Source: Arthrinium phaeospermum (Eukaryota > Ascomycota > Sordariomycetes > Amphisphaeriales > Apiosporaceae). Taken from it: a DNA stretch of 64,000 nt. The position numbers and the translations under genes are program-made. Below the pieces are notes generated by a model, which was not told where the DNA came from, made no database searches, and saw only the letters and a list, made by a program, of their open reading frames with translations. Shown one piece after another: positions 1 through 9,771 of the stretch. Location of the stretch: positions 930,001-994,000 of the forward strand of contig QYRS01000002.1 of assembly GCA_006503535.1 (NCBI GenBank). The letters are read 5' to 3'. Position 1 is the first letter of the stretch; every line of letters starts with the position of its first letter.

Positions 1-625
1 AGGTAGTCCTGCAGCTCGGGCATGGTGACGGTCTGGCCGTTGCTCCACGAGGTGCGCGGGTGCGCCGACAGGAACTCGTCCATGACCTTGGACAGCAGCT
101 GGTGCGCCACCAGGGCCGGGTACTGGTGGTCCGAGATTATGATGCCGCACACGCCCTCGCTGCGCGCGTACGCGTGGAATGTGTAGTCCTGCTCCTCGAC
201 GTCCTGTCGCTGTCCCGGCCGCGTGCGCTCCGCCACCGTCTTCGAGAACATGGTCATGAACTCGCCATAGCTATTGTAGACATGTTAGTCACTGTCTCGT
301 TTTTCTTCCTCTTCTTCATTGGTTTTCTTCAACAACAAGTCACAACCCCCATCTGGCCGTCGGTCCATTGGACCTGTGTTCGCAGAAGGACAGGCGGCCT
401 GTGGGAGATTCTGTTGGGACGGGGAGGGTGTTGTGTTTCGTACTTTTGACGGGTAAAGCGCGAATAGGCGCTCAACTCCTTTTCGGCGCAGATCTCGCGA
501 CCAGGCTTTTCCTCGTTTGCAATGATCTATTGGTAAAATGGAACGGTCAGCCCATGGTTTTGCCCTTTGCCCACCCCAGAATGCGATAAAATAGCGGTGC
601 GTACTCCGATGTAGTGCAACTTCAT
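1..625 (-). CDS. YKT6: YKT6-type longin R-SNARE, C-terminally cut by window edge
   Basis: Ykt6 is a prenylated/palmitoylated SNARE acting in ER-Golgi, Golgi, vacuolar and autophagosomal fusion. Three exons can be read on the minus strand: 625-605 (seven codons, beginning MKLHYIG), 526-444 and 270 to the window edge, separated by GT-AG introns. The last acceptor is preceded by a CTAAC branch site. The joined protein contains the longin-domain signatures ELSAYSRFTRQN, YGEFMTMFSKTVAERT, GQRQ and YARSEGVCGIIISD, which match Ykt6 from yeast to man in order and spacing. The SNARE helix and C-terminal CCxxM-type lipidation motif lie beyond base 1 and cannot be checked. The start is the first ATG in frame with the longin N-terminus; the 21-nt first exon is short but forms the expected first beta strand. 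It shares a 0.9-kb divergent spacer with the downstream helicase gene. Confidence 0.93.
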
Positions 626-1552
626 TTTGGCGGTTGTTGGCAAGCTGCAGTTTTTGCGACAAGTGATGGTTTATCGAGCGTTTTCCCTTCTTTGCGTTAC
701 TCGGGGCAGAGGGATAGGCGGACTATCAAAGGACGGGTTCGTTGAATCGTGAGACAATGAAGTTGGAAATCAATCAATGGATGGTATAGAATTGAGTGGT
801 CTGGGGTGTGAAGTCACTGTGGTAGCATTGAAACTTGGCACGAGTCTCGCCCGCTTTATCACATGTACCCCCCAAAATTGGAGCCTGAAGGAGATAGGGA
901 GCACCTGATGGGGACGGAGTTAGGTAACTCATGCACCCAAATGTAGGGGCAAAGGGGGTGGGTAGCCACTAAAAAGTGGCGTTGGCCCAGTCGGAATTGA
1001 TTGACAAGAGACCGACCTGAGTAAACAGGCAATCCTCTAAACAAATGTCAACAGATGCACGGACAGCCGCAATTGACTTAATATGCGTCACATCTATTCA
1101 GATGTGTTTCTTGCCATGTACGTGGTCATTCTATTGAAATACTATATAAGTGTAGGCAGCATGTATCCAGTTACTTTTGTCAACAGATGTAAATCTAGGC
1201 TGCTGGTACTTAGATCTGGTCCATTCGGGGTCTTATTAAGGCACCTTTGGGTGGCTCTCGCTGAACCCCACTAAAAGGCACTTAAGCATTCGTTGATGCC
1301 AATCAACAGCTGCCCGTAGCAGTCTCGGCGTTTGACTCACATCGGCCACTGAACGAACTGTACATATACGCCTATGATATGCTCACAGAATTCAATGCTG
1401 ATACCCAAACCTATTTTCTTCGCTACTCACATTTCCCAGTTCTCAGACTCCGTTCTGAGAGCTCATCTTCATCTGATCCTTTCTGAGATATAACATTTCG
1501 TTAAACGCGAGAACAGACGTTTCACCCCGCACTTGGATTACCTGGGGAAATC
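626..1552. promoter_or_regulatory. Divergent spacer between YKT6 and the SLH1-type helicase
   Basis: No coding potential is visible. The stretch should hold both 5' leaders and promoters of two housekeeping genes read in opposite directions. A CCAAT pentamer occurs near 1299-1303, about 250 bp before the helicase ATG. No TATA-like element stands out and I see no repeats. Confidence 0.4.
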
Positions 1553-4500
1553 ATGGCTCACACGTCAACGAGCGAGGCAGAAGCGCAATGGCGAGCGCAG
1601 TTTGAAGCTATGAAGCTGGCTTTGGCTGAGCTCAAGTTGCCAAACGGAAGCTCAAACAGCCACAGGGGATCTGTCGACGACTTTGATCTGGACGATGATG
1701 ACTTCACTTCGGGCAATAGTGGAGATGACGTCTGGGATTTTATCTCCGATAGTGAGGAAGACCTCTACAGCAGCGATTTCTTCGACGACGCTGTTGACCA
1801 GGACGGTGAAAGCAGCCAAGGTCCATCATGGTTTACGAAGCAATGCGCTGCCGTTGCTGCGAGGAAAGATGGCCTTTCTGCCGATGCGTTTGAGGCTCAG
1901 ATCCTCGAAATCTTGAGCTCAGGCCAATCAGCCGACGAGGTACAATCTCACCTCACTGATCTTATCGGGTTTGATGACCTCGATTTCGTTATCGAGGTCC
2001 TGTCCAAGAAGGACGAGATCGTATCTAGCTATATCTCTCGCGAGACGGCGCAGCCGTCAGGGAACCGGTTGCTGACCAAGGCCGAGAGAGAGGACGCTCT
2101 ACGACGCAAGGACTTCGAGCACAAGAATGCTACACTGGCCCCGACTATGCACAAAGAGGTTCAGTACCCACATGTGTATCGCTCCCATACTGCCGGCAAT
2201 ACTCTCAGTCATTCTGGAAACAAATATGCACTTCCGCTTGGCAGCGAGAGAAAGCAGTTTGAGAAATATGAAGAGTACATGATCCCTGCCGGCAAGACTG
2301 GCACAATTGCTCCAGGTCGGAGGCTCCTTCCCGTCGCCGAGATGGATGGTCTATGCCGCCGTACTTTCAAAGGCTACAAGGCACTCAACCGTATGCAGAG
2401 CTTGGTGTACCCTGTTGCGTACAAGACCAGCGAGAACATGCTCATCTGTGCGCCGACTGGTGCGGGTAAAACAGATGCAGCCATGTTGACTATCTTGCAA
2501 GCCATCGGCCAATATGTCACCCCTAATCCCATTGAGAACAACGAGGCCACCGACTTTGCCGTGGATGCGGACGAATTCAAAATCGTCTATGTGGCTCCGA
2601 TGAAGGCACTTGCTGCTGAGATCACCGAAAAACTAGGGAAACGACTTGCCTGGCTGGGGATACGTGCCCGTGAGTACACTGGAGACATGCATCTAACCAA
2701 GTCAGAGATTGTTCAAACGCAGATCATCGTGACAACGCCCGAGAAATGGGACGTCATCACTAGGAAGGGCACCGGAGATACGGAGCTGGTCCAGAAAGTA
2801 CGCCTGCTCATCATTGATGAGGTCCACATGCTTCATGATGAACGTGGCGCTGTCATCGAATCGTTGGTCGCCAGAACCGAGAGACAGGTCGAGAGTACCC
2901 AGTCTCTCATTCGCATTGTGGGCCTAAGTGCTACTCTCCCCAACTTCATCGATGTCGCCGACTTCCTCAAGGTCAACCGTCATGCAGGCCTCTTCTACTT
3001 CGATGCCTCATTTCGGCCTGTGCCACTAGAGCAGCATTTCATCGGCGTCAAGGGCAAGGCTGGCTCGAAGCAGTCTAAAGAGAACTTGGACAATATTGCC
3101 TTTGAAAAAGTCAGGGATATGTTACAGCAAGATCATCAAATCATGGTGTTCGTCCATTCCCGGCGCGATACCATGCAGACCGCGAAAATGCTCCACGAAA
3201 AGGCTATAGATGATGTTTGCGTGGACCTTTTCGACCCTCAATCCCACCCGAAATATGAACAAGCTGTCAAAGACATGAAGTCCTCACGGGCCAGAGAGCT
3301 TAGAGACCTTCTGCCCAAAGGCCTGGGCATTCACCATGCTGGCATGTCTCGGTCTGACAGAAATCTGATGGAGAGGTTATTCGGGGAGGGTGTTATCAAG
3401 GTCCTCTGCTGTACGGCCACACTTGCCTGGGGTGTCAACTTGCCTGCAGCTGCGGTAATCATCAAGGGGACTCAAGTCTACAGTGCCCAGGACGGAAAGT
3501 TCGTCGACCTGGGTATCCTTGATGTCTTGCAGATCTTTGGTCGTGCAGGTCGCCCACAGTTCGAAGATGTGGGCATTGGTATGATTTGTACGACTCTGGA
3601 TAGACTTCCTCACTACCTCAGCGCCGTTACGGAGCAACAGCCGATTGAGTCAAGGTTCTCTTCGAAACTAGTCGACAATCTCAACGCAGAAATCGCTCTC
3701 GGGACCGTGACATCGATCCCCGAGGCGGTGCAATGGATTGGCTACTCCTATCTTTTCGTTCGTATGCAGCGGAATCCCATGACTTACGGCATCGAATGGG
3801 CCGAAATCAGGGATGACCCAAATCTCGTCCAGCGACGCCGGCAACTTGCCATCCAGGCCGCAAGGACGCTCCAGAAGAGCCAGATGGTCATCTTCAACGA
3901 AATCACTGAAGAGCTTAGGAGCAAAGATATCGGCCGCATCGCTAGTCAGTTCTACATCCAGCAAACCAGTGTTGAGGTGTTCAACATGATGATGAAGCCA
4001 TATGCAACAGAGGCCGATATTTTGAAGATGATCAGCCAGAGTGGAGAGTTTGACAACATTCAATCCAGAGATAGCGAGGAAAAGGAGCTTACGCACTTCA
4101 GGCGCGAGGTAGTTCCTTGTGATGTCGATGGCGGTATCGACACACCTCAAGCAAAGACCAACATTCTGTTACAAGCATACATCTGCCGCGCACAGCCTGA
4201 AGACTTTGCGCTGTCGAACGATCTGAACTACGTTGCTCAGCAGTCTGGCAGGATATGTCGCTCGCTGTTTATGATGGCACTCAACAGACGATGGGGTCAT
4301 CAATGCCTCGTTCTTCTGACATTGGCTAAATCCATCGAAAGACGTATATGGCCTTTCCAGCATCCTTTGCATCAATTCGACCTTCCGAAGTCGGTATTGA
4401 ACCAGCTAGACGCGAAGGAGTCGCTCACTGTTGAGGCTATGAGAGATATGGAGGCTGCCGAGATTGGTGGCCTGGTCCACAATCATAGCGCTGGCAAGAA

Positions 4501-7500
4501 GATCGCAGGCATTCTCGACAACTTCCCGACCGTATCGGTAGATGCAGAGATTGCTCCTCTGAACCGAGATGTTCTGAGGATAAAGCTCTTCATCACGCCC
4601 GATTTCAGGTGGAACGACCGTGTTCATGGGACTTCCGAATCCTTCTACATCTGGGTCGAGAATTCCGAGACTTCGGAGATCTACCATCATGAGTTCTTTA
4701 TTCTCAACAGGAGGAAGTTGTACGATGATCACGAGCTGAACTTCACCATCCCCCTTTCGGACCCTCTACCTACTCAGATTTACGTCAAGGCAGTCTCCGA
4801 CAAGTGGCTTGGGGCGGAGACTGTTGCTCCGATCTCTTTCCAGCACCTCATCCGTCCAGACACGGAGAGTGTCTACACCGACTTGTTGAATCTTCAACCG
4901 CTCCCTGTGAGTGCGCTCAAGGATATGCGTCTTGAGGAGCTTTACTCCAAGCGATTCCAGTTCTTCAATCCCATGCAGACTCAGATCTTCCATACCCTCT
5001 ACCATACCCCAGCCAATGTTCTCCTTGGATCCCCGACCGGAAGCGGAAAGACTACGGCTGCTGAGTTGGCGATGTGGTGGGCCTTCCGCGAGAAGCCAGG
5101 GTCCAAGGTCGTGTACATTGCACCCATGAAGGCGCTTGTACGAGAAAGGGTGAAGGATTGGGGTGACCGTCTGGCTCGTCCTCTGGGCTTGAAGCTGGTC
5201 GAGTTGACTGGTGACAATACGCCCGATACCAGGACCATCAAGGATGCCGATATCATTGTTACGACACCAGAAAAGTGGGATGGTATCTCGCGTAGTTGGC
5301 AAACAAGAGGCTACGTACGCCAGGTCTCTTTGGTCATTATTGACGAGATCCACTTGCTGGCTGGTGACCGAGGCCCGATTCTCGAGATTATCGTTTCTCG
5401 AATGAACTACATTGCCGAGTCTACCAAGAACTCTGTCCGCTTGCTTGGCATGTCGACTGCCTGTGCCAACGCCTCTGACCTTGGTAATTGGCTGGGCGTC
5501 AAGGAGGGTCTTTTCAACTTCAGACACTCTGTGCGGCCCGTCCCACTCGAGCTATACATTGACGGCTTCCCAGAAGTTAGAGGCTTCTGCCCGCTGATGC
5601 AGTCCATGAACCGACCAACGTTCCTTGCTGTGAAGACGCATAGCCCCGACAAGCCTGTCATTGTTTTCGTGCCATCCCGTCGCCAGACCCGATTGACAGC
5701 CAAGGATCTGATCAATCTTTGCGGAATGGAAGACGACCCGCGCCGTTTCCTGCACATGGATGAGGAAGACCTTCAACTCAATCTTTCTAGAGTCAAGGAT
5801 GAGGCCCTGAAGGAAGCCATCAGCTTCGGTATCGGACTCCACCACGCTGGTCTTGTCGAAACCGACCGGCAGCTTTCTGAGGAACTGTTCCTCAATAACA
5901 AGATTCAGATTCTGGTAGCAACCAGTACCCTTGCCTGGGGGGTCAACTTGCCTGCCCACCTCGTCGTTGTCAAAGGAACACAGTTCTACGACGCCAAAAT
6001 GGAGGGATACAAGGATATGGATCTCACAGACGTACTGCAAATGCTGGGTCGCGCTGGAAGGCCCCAATTCGACAACTCTGGTGTGGCTCGTATCTTCACA
6101 AAGGACGCGAAGAAGGACTTTTACAAGCACTTCTTGCATACTGGGTTCCCTGTTGAATCGTCCCTGCATACCGTTCTGGACAATCATTTGTGTGCTGAAG
6201 TGTCAGCCGAGACGATTGTGACAAAACAAGATGCGCTCGATTACCTGACTTGGACGTTCTTCTTCCGGCGCCTCCACAAGAACCCCTCCTACTACGGCTT
6301 GGAGGTGTCGGCGGAGGAACACAATACCATTGCGGCTCAGCAAATGGCGAACGACTTCATGATCGACATGGTCAACAGTTCGCTTGACCAGCTTGCAGAA
6401 TCCAAGTGCGTTGAGGTATTCCCCAACGGGGATGTCGATCCTACGCCCCTCGGGAAAATCATGAGTTATTATTATCTTTCTCATAAGACAATCCGCCATC
6501 TGGTCAAGCACGCCAAGCCCAAAGCCACTTTTGGACAGGCATTGCAATGGATGTCAAGCGCCACCGAGTACGATGAACTGCCAGTACGACACAACGAGGA
6601 CTTGATTAACGCCGAGTTGTCACGCAACCTACCATTCTCTGCAAATGACTTCGGTTTGCCCTTGTGGGATCCTCACGTCAAATCCTTCCTTCTGCTCCAA
6701 GCACATATGGGGCGGATCGACCTCCCCATTACGGATTATGTTGGTGATCAGACGAGTGTTCTGGACCAGTCTATCCGTATCATCCAGGCCTCGATCGATG
6801 TCCTCACAGAGCTGGGCTATCTGTCGAGCTGTCTGGAGATGATCAAAGTGCTACAGTGTATCAAATCAGCCCGCTGGCCTCAAGACTTGCCCCTTTCTAT
6901 TCTCCCTGGCATCAACGTCAATGAACTCAAGGACACAACAACGCTTAAGAAGCTAGCCACTTTGACTCGACCACAAACAGAGGAGCTGGCAAAGAAACTG
7001 CATGTTCCCAGTTCACAAATAGGACGGTTCACGCGAGCAGCATCCATTTTGCCCAACCTCAACGTCAAGACAGACAACGTTACAGCGCAATCGTTGACAG
7101 TTTCGCTTAAGCGGACTAACCCAATTGTGGAACGCGAAGGTCGTGTCTATGCTCCCAGGTACCCCAAGCCACAAACTGAGGGGTGGTTCGTTATTATCTG
7201 CAATGCCGCGAGCGACGAGATCATTGCAGTGAAACGTGCTGGCTGGAGCCAAGGACCGGGGAAGTCTGTAGGCGTAGGTACAAAGCCCACTGCCAAAGTG
7301 TCTCTCAAGTTGCCCGAGCCTGAGCGGGATGGCAAGGGCAGAAAGGTCGACGTCCTGGTGCTCAGCGACTCGTACATCGGCCTTGAGTATCGGTTGATGG
7401 GCGTGGATATCCCGGCTCTGCCGGTTGTGGATGACGATGTGGATAAGTCGAAGAAGGGGGAGATGCAGCTGCAGGGAGCGCCGGAAAGTCAGCATAAGGA

Positions 7501-7600
7501 TCCTCCTTGCCTGCGAGAGAGAACCATTGGTTCCTCTGCCATATGGCCAGACACCAAGTCTTCCTTAAATAGATCATGCATATATAGAGCCGATCTATGA
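1553..7600 (+). CDS. SLH1: Slh1/ASCC3-type double-cassette Ski2-like RNA helicase
   Basis: This is a single-exon gene for 2015 residues with two tandem helicase cassettes, each followed by a Sec63 domain. Cassette 1 has Walker A APTGAGKT (about residues 300-307), DEVH (about 422), LSAT (about 458) and QIFGRAGRPQ (about 660). Cassette 2 has SPTGSGKT (about 1160-1167), DEIH (about 1264), the STA variant of motif III and QMLGRAGRPQ. Sec63 units lie at roughly 770-1080 and 1620-1900. This layout occurs in Brr2 and in Slh1/ASCC3. The length below Brr2, and phrases such as GSKQSKENLDNIAFEKV and MQRNPMTYGI, favour Slh1, the ribosome-quality-control trigger (RQT/ASC-1 complex) helicase that splits collided ribosomes. 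Both ATPase sites look intact. The start is the first ATG, and the acidic low-complexity N-terminus (DDFDLDDDDF) is usual. The last 45 or so residues do not resemble the family and may be lineage-specific. Brr2 is the alternative. Confidence 0.88.
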   Translation: MAHTSTSEAEAQWRAQFEAMKLALAELKLPNGSSNSHRGSVDDFDLDDDDFTSGNSGDDVWDFISDSEEDLYSSDFFDDAVDQDGESSQGPSWFTKQCAAVAARKDGLSADAFEAQILEILSSGQSADEVQSHLTDLIGFDDLDFVIEVLSKKDEIVSSYISRETAQPSGNRLLTKAEREDALRRKDFEHKNATLAPTMHKEVQYPHVYRSHTAGNTLSHSGNKYALPLGSERKQFEKYEEYMIPAGKTGTIAPGRRLLPVAEMDGLCRRTFKGYKALNRMQSLVYPVAYKTSENMLICAPTGAGKTDAAMLTILQAIGQYVTPNPIENNEATDFAVDADEFKIVYVAPMKALAAEITEKLGKRLAWLGIRAREYTGDMHLTKSEIVQTQIIVTTPEKWDVITRKGTGDTELVQKVRLLIIDEVHMLHDERGAVIESLVARTERQVESTQSLIRIVGLSATLPNFIDVADFLKVNRHAGLFYFDASFRPVPLEQHFIGVKGKAGSKQSKENLDNIAFEKVRDMLQQDHQIMVFVHSRRDTMQTAKMLHEKAIDDVCVDLFDPQSHPKYEQAVKDMKSSRARELRDLLPKGLGIHHAGMSRSDRNLMERLFGEGVIKVLCCTATLAWGVNLPAAAVIIKGTQVYSAQDGKFVDLGILDVLQIFGRAGRPQFEDVGIGMICTTLDRLPHYLSAVTEQQPIESRFSSKLVDNLNAEIALGTVTSIPEAVQWIGYSYLFVRMQRNPMTYGIEWAEIRDDPNLVQRRRQLAIQAARTLQKSQMVIFNEITEELRSKDIGRIASQFYIQQTSVEVFNMMMKPYATEADILKMISQSGEFDNIQSRDSEEKELTHFRREVVPCDVDGGIDTPQAKTNILLQAYICRAQPEDFALSNDLNYVAQQSGRICRSLFMMALNRRWGHQCLVLLTLAKSIERRIWPFQHPLHQFDLPKSVLNQLDAKESLTVEAMRDMEAAEIGGLVHNHSAGKKIAGILDNFPTVSVDAEIAPLNRDVLRIKLFITPDFRWNDRVHGTSESFYIWVENSETSEIYHHEFFILNRRKLYDDHELNFTIPLSDPLPTQIYVKAVSDKWLGAETVAPISFQHLIRPDTESVYTDLLNLQPLPVSALKDMRLEELYSKRFQFFNPMQTQIFHTLYHTPANVLLGSPTGSGKTTAAELAMWWAFREKPGSKVVYIAPMKALVRERVKDWGDRLARPLGLKLVELTGDNTPDTRTIKDADIIVTTPEKWDGISRSWQTRGYVRQVSLVIIDEIHLLAGDRGPILEIIVSRMNYIAESTKNSVRLLGMSTACANASDLGNWLGVKEGLFNFRHSVRPVPLELYIDGFPEVRGFCPLMQSMNRPTFLAVKTHSPDKPVIVFVPSRRQTRLTAKDLINLCGMEDDPRRFLHMDEEDLQLNLSRVKDEALKEAISFGIGLHHAGLVETDRQLSEELFLNNKIQILVATSTLAWGVNLPAHLVVVKGTQFYDAKMEGYKDMDLTDVLQMLGRAGRPQFDNSGVARIFTKDAKKDFYKHFLHTGFPVESSLHTVLDNHLCAEVSAETIVTKQDALDYLTWTFFFRRLHKNPSYYGLEVSAEEHNTIAAQQMANDFMIDMVNSSLDQLAESKCVEVFPNGDVDPTPLGKIMSYYYLSHKTIRHLVKHAKPKATFGQALQWMSSATEYDELPVRHNEDLINAELSRNLPFSANDFGLPLWDPHVKSFLLLQAHMGRIDLPITDYVGDQTSVLDQSIRIIQASIDVLTELGYLSSCLEMIKVLQCIKSARWPQDLPLSILPGINVNELKDTTTLKKLATLTRPQTEELAKKLHVPSSQIGRFTRAASILPNLNVKTDNVTAQSLTVSLKRTNPIVEREGRVYAPRYPKPQTEGWFVIICNAASDEIIAVKRAGWSQGPGKSVGVGTKPTAKVSLKLPEPERDGKGRKVDVLVLSDSYIGLEYRLMGVDIPALPVVDDDVDKSKKGEMQLQGAPESQHKDPPCLRERTIGSSAIWPDTKSSLNRSCIYRADL

Positions 7601-9771
7601 TGGAAAGCGAGGCATGAAGGATGCTCTGAGTTCTTATTCAACGGCCTGACTTGGAGTGGTCGAGCCACTCGTGGGTCGTTATCCGTCAAGTCAAGAGTCC
7701 TAGTGATGTATACCTTGTAACGTGCAACCACGTCGAATGGGATTGAGCAGAATGCGCCACATCCCCATTGACCAAGCATGACTTCCTCTAAGCTTACTTA
7801 GATTGGATAGGAACATTGAGGCACAGGAGGCAGTTTCAGGTGGATTCCGTTAGGCGTGAGGCACTGCCGAACAAGCCCTACGGGTTCGGATCGACAAGCA
7901 GTGGATGGTGATGTTATTTCCGTAACGATGATCGGAAGAATAACCAGGAAAGCGGGCGTGGCGTGCCTCGTTGCCTGTTGACCTAGTACGTTACCATTTC
8001 AGGGTTGGGATGCAAACACCACTATAACTTGTTGGCAACTGGCAGTGCAGTTCAGCTCAAGTGGCTAACACATAGGAGGGGTGATGATTTGCCAGTTCGC
8101 GTGAAGGACGTATGCAGCTGAGTGGATATTGGGGGCCTTTGGACCGAGGCAGGCTCTTTTCCGAATAAGGAAATTCGAGGTACCCGTTTCAACACGAGGG
8201 ACGAGGGTACATACATAGCCAAGGGACAAGACGGACGGACGACGACGACAACGACGACTAATTTCGCGAGCTGCGACTATTATTGGGCCACGGCTGGACG
8301 ATTGGTTCGTTTTGAGGCTTGGGAGTTAATATAAGGTCAAGGCTAGTCGAAAGAGACCCCTTGGCAGGCGGAAACTACACCAAAATTATCGCGTAATAGG
8401 GAACGTCGCGATTATGGCATGGCATGTTGTATGCTTTCTTTTCTTCTTCCTCTCTCTCTTATTTGGTAGTGGTGGACTGGGCAGTATGACCGAGTGCCCA
8501 GCCGCTGCCGGAAGGACACTGCATGCCTCTAACCTAGCTGCAGATATACTGGGCCGTCATGGGCCCTCGAGGATTAGCCACTGTCCTACTCGACGACGCA
8601 AATAACAATGCATGGCCTTGATCTTGGTGCTTGGCCAGCTTGCCGGACACGCGGCAAGCGGCCCTCTCCGCCTTTTGCGCTGCTTCCCAGCAATCAACTC
8701 AGCAATCCTATAGACCGAGATCCGCCGACGCCTCTTGCCCCCCCTGTGCCCTGTGACGTTTCACTCGCACCCCCGGCCGCGAAAGTAAGCACTTGAGCCG
8801 CATCTGGTAATCTTGCCTAATCCGGCCAGCTATACAGCTCAACCTAATCTGCATGTGCCTCCCCTCCGTCGTGCTACCCGACCTTGGCCATGCACAAAGG
8901 AACCACGAAAGTTCTCAGAACACAAGCATCTCATCGAAACATCTGATACTGCTGCCAGTCAACACACACACACACTTGAGCTGACCTGAGATGATATGAC
9001 GTACAGAGGGGGAAAAGTCGGTCGGTCCAGGATCGATCAGACAGAGAGACTCAAGACATACATCAACAGGTCCTGTCGCACAGAAAAAGCAGAGATGACT
9101 CGTTATGAGCCACCATGAGCCATGCATGGCGATTGACCAGCACCGGATCCCGCTAAGTAAGCCCGCCAAGCTTTGGGTGGGAAGACCCCATACAAAGATC
9201 CCATTGAGAACCTCCAAGCCAGCCCTACCGCTTACAACAGAGTCGAATGGGGGGCTCTGTTGTTGTGGGTGGACATTGTTTGCACGGAAGAGGAAAACGC
9301 TCGTCCCGTACAATCTGACAAGGCAGGGGGTTGCCTTCGCGATCTGCAGGCAATGCATGGCAGTAAGCAAGCCGTCGCCAGCCACTCACCGTTCTTCCCA
9401 CCTATGACCCAGCTGGAAACACAGGACCCCCGCGGCCGGAAAATCACCTTACATCATCATGAATAGTCTTTTGATTCGCCCTGTGTCTATTCGTTCGCTC
9501 GGGGATGGATTGAGCGAGGACGAAATGCATGGCGGTAGGGGGGCACAGCCGGCAGCCGCCAAGGCCTATAGTTATAGGGCAGCCTGTGGTATACATACAT
9601 ACCTCGAGTACGCTTTCTTCTTACGTATTCCCGGTCGGCCCTGGGCCAGAAATGAAATCATATTAATTTATAACCGGCCCAACGGCGCTCCTCGAATTGG
9701 TCAATGGTGTGTGCTGGGAAAGGAAGAAAAAAAAAAACACTCAATGGTTTACTTGTCTTGTTCCCCTTCAG
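7601..9771. other. Non-coding spacer, helicase 3' end to zinc-cluster gene
   Basis: No ORF has coding character. Visible low-complexity tracts are an ACG/ACA-rich stretch near 8230-8262, a pyrimidine run around 8436-8462 and a short CA repeat near 8963-8977. A 12-A run at about 9726-9737 sits just upstream of the next gene. The 3' part presumably contains that gene's promoter and leader. Confidence 0.4.

Noticed and set aside
2374..7495. Several 100-250-codon minus-strand ORFs opposite the helicase gene
   Set aside because: They mirror a long, GC-balanced coding exon, have no domains, and the plus strand encodes an unmistakable double helicase.
9697..9771. N-terminal extension of the first Zn2Cys6 protein from an upstream ATG
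   Set aside because: It would add a Lys run from a poly-A tract and crosses a likely acceptor (CCCCTTCAG); the ATG at 9772 fits the family better.
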